From Armatimonadaceae bacterium (GTDB taxonomy: Bacteria > Armatimonadota > Armatimonadia > Armatimonadales > Armatimonadaceae), in contig JAUJNC010000028.1 of the NCBI GenBank assembly GCA_030446525.1, positions 1-40,180 on the forward strand: 40,180 bases of DNA, written 5' to 3'. The notes below the pieces were generated by a model. It was not told where the DNA came from, did no database searches, and was given only the letters and a program-made list of their open reading frames with translations. How positions within the stretch are numbered: the first letter of the stretch is position 1; each line of letters begins with the position of its first letter. Position numbers and translations under genes: made by a program. This document shows positions 8,231-16,015 of this stretch, piece by piece.

Positions 8231-11200
8231 CGAAGAAACGTCCTTATCGGCGCCCAAACGCAGGGCGCGTGCACTCATTCGCGAGAGCTTGAATTCCATC
8301 ACGAACACTCTTCCTGACGCGGATGAACAGGACGGCGAACAGGACGCCCTTGAATCTGCCGGAGCCGAGCCACCTACCGAACCACGGCCCGACAACCTGC
8401 TCCCTCGAACGCTCTTCCGCGATTTCGTCGGGCGTCATGACTCCATCGCTGGAATACTAGATGCTTTGAGGAATAAAAATGAATACCTCGTCACCCTGAC
8501 CGGCATGGGCGGCGTCGGCAAAACCCGACTCGCGGTAGAAGTAGGGCGACGGATCGCCTATGGCAATGACGAGGAAGCGCGCGGAGTACGTTTTGAGGAC
8601 GGCGTGCGGTTCGTCAACCTCGCAGATGTTAACCGGAAGCAACCAGACCCCGAACAGGTCCTTTGGAGTAAGCTGATCGAGCAACTCCAACTCAAATCTG
8701 ACGACTCATCGTTACGCCTTGTTGCGGACGTAACCGCGCGCCTGAAACAATCCGTCTTAGACTTTCTAAAGTCCAAACGGCTGCTGCTCGTCCTGGACAA
8801 CTGCGAGCATCTGAATCGACAGGCTCTGAGCAGCGTGGTCAAGGCTATCTGCGATCAGAGCGACGGCGACATTCGGGTTTTGGCGACCAGCCGCAAGCCT
8901 CTGGGGATGGAGAGCATCGAGCGGGAAGTTAACGTTGACGTGTTGACGAGGCCGGACTTGGAAGGCTCGGCGGACGCCATCCGGCGGAACGAAGCGGTGG
9001 AGCTTTTCATTTCGCGCGCCAGGTTAGCGGGCAAGGTACTTACGGAAGCCGATTTGCGGGGTGACGCCCTCCTCCGGTACATTGCTCGGATATGCCTCAA
9101 AGTGGACTGCATACCCCTGGCCATCGTGCTGGCGGCGTCCAGGGTTAAAGACTTCCCTACGCTGGATGCGTTGCTTGCGGCCCTCGACGAAAGCCTGGAC
9201 GTGCTCAGCAGCGATGCGACTGACATGCCCGTCCGTCAAAAGACGCTTGAGGCCACGATTGGCTGGAGCTACAATCTGCTGGAAGACAATAAGCAGAAAC
9301 AGTTGAAAGGCTATGAGCAGAAACAGTTCTTTCGCCATCTCGCCGTGTTCCGAGCCGGGTGGACTCTGGAGGATGTATGTAAGGTTTGCCCTGCCAGCAA
9401 GGACGACTCGTCCCGAGCGCGGAATCTGCTCGACAGTCTGCTGGACGCGCGCCTGATCGTACTGCGGGAAGCCCCCGGGCAGCCGATCTACCGCTTTTTG
9501 GACACCGTGGGTAAGGATGCCAGACGGCGCTTTAATACCGACGCCAAGCGAGAGGAAGTAGAGCGAAAGCATTGCGTCTACTTTGCCAAAATGCTCCTCA
9601 GCAACGTCGAGGCGCTGGCCTCAGGTGAATCGCCGCAGGCCGCCCAATCCGTGACCATGCATGAGAGCAACATCGTGGAAGCGTTAGGCCGGGTAAAAAA
9701 GGAGGAGGTAAAAAAGGAGGAGCCGGATCTGGGCATTCAGGTTTTGAGGGCTATTGAAAACGCCCTGCCTGATTTGGAGACGCCCGATAACTACCCTCGG
9801 TTCCGACGCCTCTACCCCTTCGCCGTCGCCTGCCGGGAGTTGGTGGGGGCGCTGCCGGAAGGCGCCACCCTGGACGAGCAAAAGTGGCTCAAGAAGCTAC
9901 ACCGCGGCATGGAACTGCAAGAGTTGTTTGCTGGTAAAAACGATTGGGACGTGCTTTTCGGCCGCGAAGAACCTAGCTTCAACACGCTACGCGACTCCAT
10001 CGAGGGTGAGAAATGGCAGGATGAGGCGCTATGCACCATCGCGGTCCTGGCCAACATGCAGGAAAAAGATCAAGCACGTCTGATGTTTGCCTGCATGTAC
10101 TTTGTCACATTCGATTGGTGGGAGGCATACCTCAAGGATGGTTCCAAAAGTGAGTATCTCCTGCAAGCCTGGGAGCACCACCACCCCGGCGACTCCCTGG
10201 GGAAAGTGTTGCGCGCGTTCTGCAAGGCTTACCCGCAGAGTTCGCAGTGGCGTGACCGTCACAAAAATATAGATCTCTGGGAGGACGCCGCTAACAGCCT
10301 TGGTGAAGTCCAGGATTTGTTGCACGTCAATATTCCGGTAGCCGAGTTAAAAACGCCAGTGCAAAAGTACCTTCGCGCCATCGCTAACCGCTACCTGGCC
10401 GAGGCGTTGAACTATCTGGAATCGCCCGATAAGCCGCTCCCGCAGGTCTGGCAGCAACGGTTCTTAGGGCTTTTCAAAGCGTCGCCCAAAAGCCGCAGAC
10501 TGCCGGCTGGCACGCAACAAGCCGGCGCGTGGCGTAGCCTTTTCGAGGAAGCCATCGATCTCTTCGCCGAAGGCAAAGAAGAAGAAAAAGATGACTTCAA
10601 CAAGCAATGGGCGATGTACGCATTTGCCGACGCACTTCAAAAAGAGGGCGATCTGAAAGGGGCCCGCCAGCAGTGCGAAGCCGCACTGGATTCAGAGTTG
10701 GGGGAACTCCGAGAACTTGAGAAGAAGCAAGATCTCACCAGGGACGCTTTCGACCTTGAACTACTTGCCAACCTTTATCGCGTAATGGCGGACGTGCATT
10801 ACCAGAGCCGGGAGTACGTCGACGCGTTGACACATTATAGCGCCGCCGTCTTTATGGCATACGTCTTCCTGTACACGGAAAACGTAGACGAGTACGCGCG
10901 CGCCATGTACGGCGAGATGGTGGACCGAACGACAGACTGCCTGAAGGACCTTGTACCAAATAGGCCCTCTGACAGGCAAGCCTTCGTCGACGCATGCGAG
11001 CGCGCGGAGCAGTTCTGGAGGTTGATACGTGAGGAGGAAGCGCCCACTGACTTCAACGCGCAAGTTGGGCAGGTGGCCTGGTGCAAGAGTATCCGGGCCA
11101 ACCCGGATGCTCTGGCAATGCTGCTGTTCCCCTCTAAACCTAAAGACGTCAACGACATTGCCGATGCAAAGACGGATTATTGTGGCAAAATTGTTAGCGT

Positions 11201-11375
11201 AGTCGAGGCCATGCCTGGCCATCATAAGCGGTGGGGTCAGAAGTTCCTCAAGGAAAAAGGCGGCCAACTTACCCTGCCGCACCTGTTCACGGAGTTCGCC
11301 GCTCTGCTCTGCAAGGCACCGGATGAACTCGCCAAGAAGACGCCGCAGGTGCAAGAAGACGCCGCAGGTGCATGA
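8223..11375 (+). CDS. STAND (NB-ARC-like) NTPase with winged helix and helical C-terminal sensor
   Basis: 1050 residues, uninterrupted. After a ~60-residue acidic N-terminus comes DFVGRHDSI, then the P-loop GMGGVGKT (94-101), Walker B RLLLVLDNCEHL (186-197), the sensor ATSRKPLG (221-228) and the CIPLA (GLPLA-type) motif at 296-300. A winged-helix region (TLEATIGWSYNLLE to FRAGWTLEDVCKVC, ~340-388) follows. The rest is long and helical with TPR-like pairs around 785-890 (ADALQKEGDLKGARQQCEAA; LANLYRVMADVHYQSREY). STAND proteins are switches: ligand binding to the C-terminal repeats drives ATP-dependent oligomerisation. No effector (nuclease, TIR, protease) domain is seen on this chain, so the effector may be a partner. 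Starts inside the ankyrin gene's end; ends in ATGA overlap with the first GNAT. Confidence 0.88.
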   Translation: MASEETSLSAPKRRARALIRESLNSITNTLPDADEQDGEQDALESAGAEPPTEPRPDNLLPRTLFRDFVGRHDSIAGILDALRNKNEYLVTLTGMGGVGKTRLAVEVGRRIAYGNDEEARGVRFEDGVRFVNLADVNRKQPDPEQVLWSKLIEQLQLKSDDSSLRLVADVTARLKQSVLDFLKSKRLLLVLDNCEHLNRQALSSVVKAICDQSDGDIRVLATSRKPLGMESIEREVNVDVLTRPDLEGSADAIRRNEAVELFISRARLAGKVLTEADLRGDALLRYIARICLKVDCIPLAIVLAASRVKDFPTLDALLAALDESLDVLSSDATDMPVRQKTLEATIGWSYNLLEDNKQKQLKGYEQKQFFRHLAVFRAGWTLEDVCKVCPASKDDSSRARNLLDSLLDARLIVLREAPGQPIYRFLDTVGKDARRRFNTDAKREEVERKHCVYFAKMLLSNVEALASGESPQAAQSVTMHESNIVEALGRVKKEEVKKEEPDLGIQVLRAIENALPDLETPDNYPRFRRLYPFAVACRELVGALPEGATLDEQKWLKKLHRGMELQELFAGKNDWDVLFGREEPSFNTLRDSIEGEKWQDEALCTIAVLANMQEKDQARLMFACMYFVTFDWWEAYLKDGSKSEYLLQAWEHHHPGDSLGKVLRAFCKAYPQSSQWRDRHKNIDLWEDAANSLGEVQDLLHVNIPVAELKTPVQKYLRAIANRYLAEALNYLESPDKPLPQVWQQRFLGLFKASPKSRRLPAGTQQAGAWRSLFEEAIDLFAEGKEEEKDDFNKQWAMYAFADALQKEGDLKGARQQCEAALDSELGELRELEKKQDLTRDAFDLELLANLYRVMADVHYQSREYVDALTHYSAAVFMAYVFLYTENVDEYARAMYGEMVDRTTDCLKDLVPNRPSDRQAFVDACERAEQFWRLIREEEAPTDFNAQVGQVAWCKSIRANPDALAMLLFPSKPKDVNDIADAKTDYCGKIVSVVEAMPGHHKRWGQKFLKEKGGQLTLPHLFTEFAALLCKAPDELAKKTPQVQEDAAGA
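9693..9722 (+). repeat. Perfect 15-bp tandem duplication inside the STAND gene
   Basis: Two exact copies of a 15-base unit (GTAAAAAAGGAGGAG) encode VKKEE twice, near residues 491-500, in the linker after the NTPase/winged-helix half. Each copy contains A AAA AAG in the zero frame, the classic -1 slippery heptamer, followed by GGAGGAG. A -1 slip at the second copy would end at the TGA at 9755-9757. Confidence 0.8.
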
Positions 11376-12025
11376 GCCGGAGCGTTCCAAAGTCCGTTTA
11401 CGGGGGGTACAGGAGCATGGGCGCTTTCGGAGAAGTCCCACGTCTAGTAGCGGGCGGTAGGCTGGACACACACAGCAGCCTGCGAATTCGGAGGTTATGC
11501 CGCAACGACATTCCCGTTGCGGCGCGGCTGGCGGGCGAAGCCTTCGACAGCGGAGCAGTCGGTGCGCTAGTGCAAAGTATGCTGACCATTCACTGCGACA
11601 CGGTAGGCGAGATTCTTCTCAATGAGCAGACAGGGGTCCTGATAGCTACCGAGTCTTACGCACTGCGCGACAAGCCGACAGGAACCCTCATTGGCCTGTC
11701 TGGGCTATACCGCACCATTTGGACGGATGCTTCCGTCTACTCCCTCGGCTGGTTCTGCATCGCTCCCAGCTGGCAGAGGGAAGGGTTGGGCCGGTTGCTC
11801 CTGGAGGCGACCATGCAAATCGCCGTTTCGCGCGGCGGCCGGCGCATGGTCATCGAGACGTCGCCCGACGCGGAGGCGGCGTTGCGCCTGTATGGCCGGC
11901 TCGGGTTCGAGGAGTGCGGCAGAGTGCCCGACTACTTCGGCCCCGGCGTGCCCCTGGTGCTCCTTTCGCGCGCGCTGGAGGGCGCTCAATTCAACATACT
12001 AGAAAGGATCTCCGATGTCGCCTGA
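11372..12025 (+). CDS. GNAT family N-acetyltransferase (first of two)
   Basis: 217 residues. The acetyl-CoA binding motif A is clear: YSLGWFCIAPSWQREGLGRL, with QREGLG at ~135-140 as the Q/RxxGxG loop, then motif B ALRLYGRLGFEECGRVPDYF. The N-terminal ~35 residues look unstructured, so translation could also begin at the in-frame ATG at 11417. The start at 11372 overlaps the STAND stop as ATGA, typical of coupled translation. GNAT enzymes acetylate amines on proteins, small molecules or tRNA; the substrate here is unknown. Its place directly behind a STAND switch makes a modifying effector or toxin-like enzyme possible, but the sequence does not show this. Confidence 0.85.
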   Translation: MSRSVPKSVYGGYRSMGAFGEVPRLVAGGRLDTHSSLRIRRLCRNDIPVAARLAGEAFDSGAVGALVQSMLTIHCDTVGEILLNEQTGVLIATESYALRDKPTGTLIGLSGLYRTIWTDASVYSLGWFCIAPSWQREGLGRLLLEATMQIAVSRGGRRMVIETSPDAEAALRLYGRLGFEECGRVPDYFGPGVPLVLLSRALEGAQFNILERISDVA

Positions 12026-12656
12026 CCCCACCAGCGTGATTATCCGCGAGATCGATTCCGTTCAGGACCCCGCCTGGCAGGACTGGAAAAGTATTTACTA
12101 TGACAGCTTCCCCGAAAACGAGCGCATGACGGAAGCATATTTGTTGAGAGTGCTGGAGAAGAAGGCGGCGGGAAGCGCGCGGGATTCGCACATGCTGGCC
12201 ATGCTTCCCAAAGATGAGCCCGAGCACGTGACCGGGCTGGCTTACTACGAGGCTGACCGGGAGCTACGGGCCGGCTTCCTGTGGTACCTCGCTATGCGAC
12301 AAGGCCATCGCAGCCGTGGATACGGGGCCATCTTCTACTCCGATCTCTTGCGGCGGCTGAAAGCAGGCGACGCGACGATCCTCTTATTCGAGGTCGAGAT
12401 ACCCGAGTTGGCACGGGAGGAGGGAGCCGAACGCGGCGATATGGCGGAGCGCCGGATCGGGTGGTACCGGCGGCAGGGTGCGCTCTTGCTGGGCGGCGTG
12501 CAGTACTTCCAAAGCGTGGATGCCCCTGTGGACCCGACCGAGATGTATGTCATGGCACACCCGTTCGTTCCCATGACTGTCGAACAAATCTTCGCAGTGG
12601 CGTCGAATCTGTTCGGCGACGCCATCAAGCAGACCGGCCCGCTGACGCTCAAGTAA
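12015..12656 (+). CDS. GNAT-like acetyltransferase (second of two)
   Basis: 213 residues beginning 11 bases inside the first GNAT gene, with GAAAGGATCT as ribosome-binding site. GFLWYLAMRQGHRSRGYG (the last eight residues at ~97-104) fits the motif A strand and pyrophosphate loop. The core is preceded by YYDSFPENERMTEAYLLRVL, which resembles the N-terminal helices of GNATs, and followed by RRIGWYRRQGALLLGGVQYF, a motif B-like turn. It is divergent from the first GNAT, so not a recent duplicate. Substrate unknown. It is the last gene of the four-gene operon; the next gene is 215 bases away with its own ribosome-binding region. Confidence 0.75.
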   Translation: MSPDPTSVIIREIDSVQDPAWQDWKSIYYDSFPENERMTEAYLLRVLEKKAAGSARDSHMLAMLPKDEPEHVTGLAYYEADRELRAGFLWYLAMRQGHRSRGYGAIFYSDLLRRLKAGDATILLFEVEIPELAREEGAERGDMAERRIGWYRRQGALLLGGVQYFQSVDAPVDPTEMYVMAHPFVPMTVEQIFAVASNLFGDAIKQTGPLTLK

Positions 12657-12871
12657 CCTCTCGGTGCTCCTCCACCGAAGATCAATAGGTCGGCCAAAGG
12701 GGACGCCCGTCCGGCTGTTCGTCCGCCCTGTGAGCCGGTGGGGGCGTGCTGCAGCGCGCAGCCGGTCCAATGATTCACTGAACCGGACATCAATGCAGCC
12801 CATGTGCAGGCAATCTGAGGGTTTGCCTTTCGCGCCGATGAGCTAATTAGTCGAAAGTGAGATGAAAAACG

Positions 12872-13174
12872 ATGATTGTTGTTGTATTTCGGTCGCGACT
12901 TTGCGAAGGCATTGAAGAAGAGATCACCAACGTGGGCGCGCGAATGTACGAGTTGGCCTCGTCTATGCCGGGGTTTATCTCCTACAAGGACTTCGTGGCG
13001 GAGGATGGCGAGAATGTATCGATCATTGAGTTCGAGACGTTGGAACACGTCACGGCTTGGCGAGAGCACCCGGAACACAAGGAAGCGCAGGCCCTAGGGC
13101 GGTCCACGTTTTTTGAAGAGTTCACGATCCATGTGTGTGACGTCATACGAACCGCACAACATCCATTGGCGTAA
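12872..13174 (+). CDS. Antibiotic biosynthesis monooxygenase (ABM) domain protein
   Basis: 100 residues, the normal size of a single dimeric alpha-beta ABM domain. The pattern MIVVVFRSRL, then MPGFISYKDFVAEDGENVSI, IIEFETLEHVTAWREHPEH and a C-terminal strand with a conserved-type phenylalanine (FFEEF) is typical. Members range from quinone monooxygenases to heme-degrading or purely structural proteins, so the reaction cannot be assigned. The ATG at 12872 follows a weak AGTGAGATGA. The 215 bases before it hold no gene that I recognise. Confidence 0.8.
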   Translation: MIVVVFRSRLCEGIEEEITNVGARMYELASSMPGFISYKDFVAEDGENVSIIEFETLEHVTAWREHPEHKEAQALGRSTFFEEFTIHVCDVIRTAQHPLA

Positions 13175-13263
13175 CTGTACGAGCCTTCCTACTGAAAAAA
13201 GATTCGCACACCGCCGATGCATGCATTGCGGTGATCTGTTCCAAGGCAAGAAAGGACAGTTCA

Positions 13264-13446
13264 ATGAATCACCGAAAATCGGAAAGCAGTGAAGTGGAAG
13301 CAGTAACGGGCTGGCAACCTTGGCGAAATACTCCCGCAGCCGGGGCGCTTCTACCTGCAAACGTCGCCTGGCCTGCTGCGCTGCTGGCGTCGGCCGCGCG
13401 ATGCCGCAAGCGCAGTCGACGACAACTGAAGCAAACGGTACAATGA
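13264..13446 (+). CDS. Small open frame of 60 codons, function unknown
   Basis: The ATG at 13264 has AAAGGA nine bases upstream, and the stop at 13444-13446 is followed at once by a 7-bp hairpin. The peptide begins MNHRKSESSEVEAVTGWQPW and ends in a basic stretch (ARCRKRSRRQLKQ). I recognise no family. It may be a real small gene, or a shadow in this decayed neighbourhood. Confidence 0.3.
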   Translation: MNHRKSESSEVEAVTGWQPWRNTPAAGALLPANVAWPAALLASAARCRKRSRRQLKQTVQ

Positions 13447-13449
13447 AGG

Positions 13450-13467
13450 GGGCGCGTGGTCGCGCCC
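13450..13467 (+). terminator. GC hairpin after the small frame, terminator-like
   Basis: GGGCGCG (13450-13456) pairs perfectly with CGCGCCC (13461-13467) across a TGGT loop. There is no T tract, so intrinsic termination would be weak. Confidence 0.3.
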
Positions 13468-13475
13468 TCGCCTGA

Positions 13476-13887
13476 ATGGAAGACCTGACAGTATTGTTCC
13501 AGGAACCGCAAGGAGTTGGACGAGCGCGCCCGCGGACGGTTATGCTGTTGACTGCGTTGGCGGGACTTTTCGCCCCAAGAGAGAACCCTGCTTCGAGCCC
13601 GGACTGTCAGCAACGCAGTCAACAACATAACCCCGCGGACTCTACGAGCGGCTGTCCCCCAGGTGGAGACGCCCCAGAACATCAGCAAGCTGATCGTCAT
13701 GGACATAGAAAGCGGCGACTACGAGATCGACGAGATGAGGATCGAGTCGTAGCGCCGCCTGCAAGCGCGGCATCCGGGAGCCCAGGCGCGGTTGGCAGCG
13801 CTGGAACAGACCCGACAGGAGTACCACCGGTGGCGATATGATTCTGATCCCCGACTTCAGAGATTTTATCAGGTCGTTAAACGATAA
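13476..13887 (+). pseudogene. Decayed small hypothetical gene split by a MITE
   Basis: If the MITE and one target copy (13538-13640) are removed, the flanks join into protein-like sequence: RNRKELDERARGLYERLSP, then, after adding one C to the run at 13656-13660, QVETPQNISKLIVMDIESG followed by DYEIDEMRIES. An in-frame TAG (13750-13752) follows, and the same frame goes on with RRLQARHPGAQARLAALEQ and TRQEYHRWRYDSDPRLQRFY to TAA at 13885-13887. The SKLIVMDIESGDYEID core resembles small conserved hypothetical proteins of unknown function. The original start is uncertain; MEDLTVLFQE at 13476 would need one more base change. The final TAA overlaps the next ATG (TAATG). Insertion, stop and indels together make a pseudogene likely. 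Confidence 0.6.
13530..13640. mobile_element. 95-bp MITE with 22-bp terminal inverted repeats and 8-bp target duplication
   Basis: The element spans 13538-13632. Its ends (13538-13559 and 13611-13632) are inverted repeats matching at 21 of 22 positions, beginning GGTTATG. Both sides carry the direct repeat CCGCGGAC (13530-13537 and 13633-13640), an 8-bp target duplication. There is no coding capacity, so it must be mobilised in trans. Removal of the element plus one repeat restores a reading frame across the site. Several IS families make 8-bp duplications; I cannot assign one. Confidence 0.85.
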
Positions 13888-14378
13888 TGGTGTGCGAAGC
13901 AGACGTCACGACGGAGGGGGCGGCGGTGGGGCAGATGCTCGCCGTGCTACGCGAGGCGTTCGAGGGCCCGCCGGGGCCGTGGAGCTACTTCATCGACAAC
14001 GACCCGGACGCGGGCATGCTGGGCACGGTGGCCGGGCGGAGCGCTGAGGCGGCGTCACGCCCGCGGGGCGAAACCACGGTCGCAGCCCGCGCCCACCACG
14101 TCGTCTTCGGGCTCCACGCGTCGGCCGCCTGGATACGCGGCGACCGGACCCCGCGCGACCGAGCCGAAAGCTGGCGCGTGACCTCGGTGGACGAGGACGA
14201 CTGGCGGCGCCTGCGGGACACGCCACGCGCTGGGTACGAGGACCTGAGGGAAGCCATCGAGCGGCACGCCGCGTCCGGCGCGGAGGCGATGGGCGGGGTC
14301 GTCGGCACCCTTGCACACGCTGCTTACCCCCTGGGCGCGATCCGGCGCATGATCGCCGTCGACGGCCGGCAACCCTAA
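13887..14378 (+). CDS. DinB-like four-helix protein
   Basis: 163 residues. The layout fits DinB/YfiT-like helical bundles: an N-terminal helix (VGQMLAVLREAFEG), a mid HHVVFGLHASAAWIRGD, SWRVTSVDEDDWRRLRD, and a C-terminal LAHAAYPLGAIRRMI. In relatives the last motif is usually HAAYHLGAIRQ, with a metal-binding histidine; here that position is proline, so the metal site may be lost. DinB-like proteins include thiol-dependent transferases and many of unknown role. Its ATG overlaps the TAA of the decayed gene (TAATG) and has no good Shine-Dalgarno, so it may once have depended on coupling. Confidence 0.65.
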   Translation: MVCEADVTTEGAAVGQMLAVLREAFEGPPGPWSYFIDNDPDAGMLGTVAGRSAEAASRPRGETTVAARAHHVVFGLHASAAWIRGDRTPRDRAESWRVTSVDEDDWRRLRDTPRAGYEDLREAIERHAASGAEAMGGVVGTLAHAAYPLGAIRRMIAVDGRQP

Positions 14379-14483
14379 ACACCGCCCAATCCGGTCCGGC
14401 GCACTGGACCCGCGCCCCCCAGAAAGTCCAACGCATCCCGGAAAACTGCTGCACACGGCGTCGTAAAATCCCCGCCTTGTGCA

Positions 14484-14492
14484 TGTTATACT
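14484..14492 (+). promoter_or_regulatory. Extended -10 promoter of the ATPase-HNH operon
   Basis: TGT followed by TATACT (14487-14492). It is embedded in an imperfect palindrome: TGTTATAC at 14484-14491 faces GTATGTAACA at 14496-14505. An operator overlapping the promoter is therefore possible. No clear -35. The leader to 14648 would be ~150 bases. Confidence 0.45.
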
Positions 14493-14647
14493 ACTGTATG
14501 TAACAGACTATGAAAGTTGGGCCGCGCTGCTCCACGAAAGCCGGGTACGCGGCAGGGCGCGGACTGAAGACTGACGAAGATGTCGCGAGATGAAGGGTGC
14601 GGGCAGCCACACGCAACTGTCAAGTTATCATCGATCGAGGAGAACCC

Positions 14648-16015
14648 ATGCGTATACGCCGCATCTCGGCCGAAGGCTTGTTCGGCCTGTTTGACCACTC
14701 CATACCGCTGAACCTGGACGAGCGCCTAACCATCATCCACGGGGCGAACGGGCTTGGCAAAACAGCCCTGCTGCGGCTGTTGAACGGCTTTTTCAATTCG
14801 AAGTACTCCGAACTGGAAGCGATTCCGTTTTTGGATTTTGAGATAGATTTCGATAACAGCAGTCATGTTCATGTTCACAAACCTCTCGAAAAATCAAAAG
14901 GAGATTCCGTAAGTAAAGAGGCTGGCCTTTTCTTCACCTACTTCCCTGAAACGGGCTCACAAGAGAAGTACCACTTCAACCCCGAGCGGAGCCCGAAAAG
15001 CACTGCACTCCGGCGACATGTGGGTGATTTGGATGACTTTGTACCTGACCTAGAACGTATTGGCGTAGACCTGTGGCGATACTTGCCGACAGGAGAACCT
15101 TTCTCGTTCTATGAGGCTTTGGCACGTTTCAGTAATTTCTTACCGGCTTCTTATCGTGAAATCTTGGAACAAGCAGATGCACATCCGGAATGGTTGACAA
15201 AGCTTAAGAACTCAATAGACGTTCACTTTATTCAATCTCAACGGCTGGTCACCTTCAACGAGCGCCGTCCGCGACATGTTGGGATAGAAAGCCCTGTTGT
15301 GACTCCGGTGGTCCAAGTGTACTCCGAAGAGATCACCAGAGCAATCAAAAACACGCTCGCCGAGTATGCCGATTTGTCCCAATCGCTCGACCGCACGTTC
15401 CCGGAACGATTGGTGCAGCAGAATAGGGTACAGGAACTATCGAGCGACGAACTCCGCGACAGGCTGGCCGCACTGGAGCGCAAGCGGCAAGGCTTGCAGG
15501 CCGCCGGGCTTCTTGAGGAGGAACAAGGTGTTCGCTTCGAAATGCCGGAGCATCTGGATGCGACGAGGCAAAACGTGCTCTCCGTTTACGTCAAAGACGT
15601 GGAACGCAAGCTTGGCGTCTTCGACGCCATAGCAGCCAAGATCGATCTCCTAAAGCAGATCGTGGACGAGCGTTTCCTGTACAAGCGGATGATGATACAC
15701 AGGGAAAAGGGTTTTCTTTTCACCAATGAAGGCGGCCAACCCCTGTCACCGACGCACCTTTCTTCGGGGGAGCAGAACGAGCTTGTGCTCCTCTACGAGC
15801 TGCTGTTCAAGGTGAAGCCGGGGTCACTCATCCTCATCGACGAGCCGGAGATATCGCTCCACGTGGCCTGGCAGCAACAATTTTTAAAGGATCTGCAACA
15901 GATCATACGCCTTTCCGAGTTCGACGTTCTGATTGCCACCCACTCGCCGCAGATCGTTCACGACCGCTGGGACCTGACGGTCGAATTGCAGGGGCCGCCG
16001 GAGCGCAAGAAGTGA
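14648..16015 (+). CDS. ABC/SMC-like AAA ATPase of putative defence module
   Basis: 455 residues; the start is set by GAGGAGA five bases upstream. N-terminal RIRRISAEGLFGLFDHSIPL, then the P-loop GANGLGKT at 32-39. The middle is helical, with a basic/acidic coiled region (DELRDRLAALERKRQGLQ). The C-terminal half has the ABC signature LSSGEQNEL (~371), Walker B SLILIDEPEISLHVAWQQQF (~393-412) and the H-loop ATHSPQIV (~429). This is the AAA_15/AAA_21, OLD-like class found in Septu PtuA, retron-linked ATPases and related defence genes. There is no TOPRIM domain on this chain. The stop overlaps the next GTG by four bases. Likely role: nucleotide-gated control of the nuclease partners. Confidence 0.85.
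   Translation: MRIRRISAEGLFGLFDHSIPLNLDERLTIIHGANGLGKTALLRLLNGFFNSKYSELEAIPFLDFEIDFDNSSHVHVHKPLEKSKGDSVSKEAGLFFTYFPETGSQEKYHFNPERSPKSTALRRHVGDLDDFVPDLERIGVDLWRYLPTGEPFSFYEALARFSNFLPASYREILEQADAHPEWLTKLKNSIDVHFIQSQRLVTFNERRPRHVGIESPVVTPVVQVYSEEITRAIKNTLAEYADLSQSLDRTFPERLVQQNRVQELSSDELRDRLAALERKRQGLQAAGLLEEEQGVRFEMPEHLDATRQNVLSVYVKDVERKLGVFDAIAAKIDLLKQIVDERFLYKRMMIHREKGFLFTNEGGQPLSPTHLSSGEQNELVLLYELLFKVKPGSLILIDEPEISLHVAWQQQFLKDLQQIIRLSEFDVLIATHSPQIVHDRWDLTVELQGPPERKK

Noticed and set aside
13209..13234. Hairpin CACCGC / GCGGTG with an ATGCATGCAT core
   Set aside because: Palindromic, but no T tract, no gene end close by and no second copy; likely chance.
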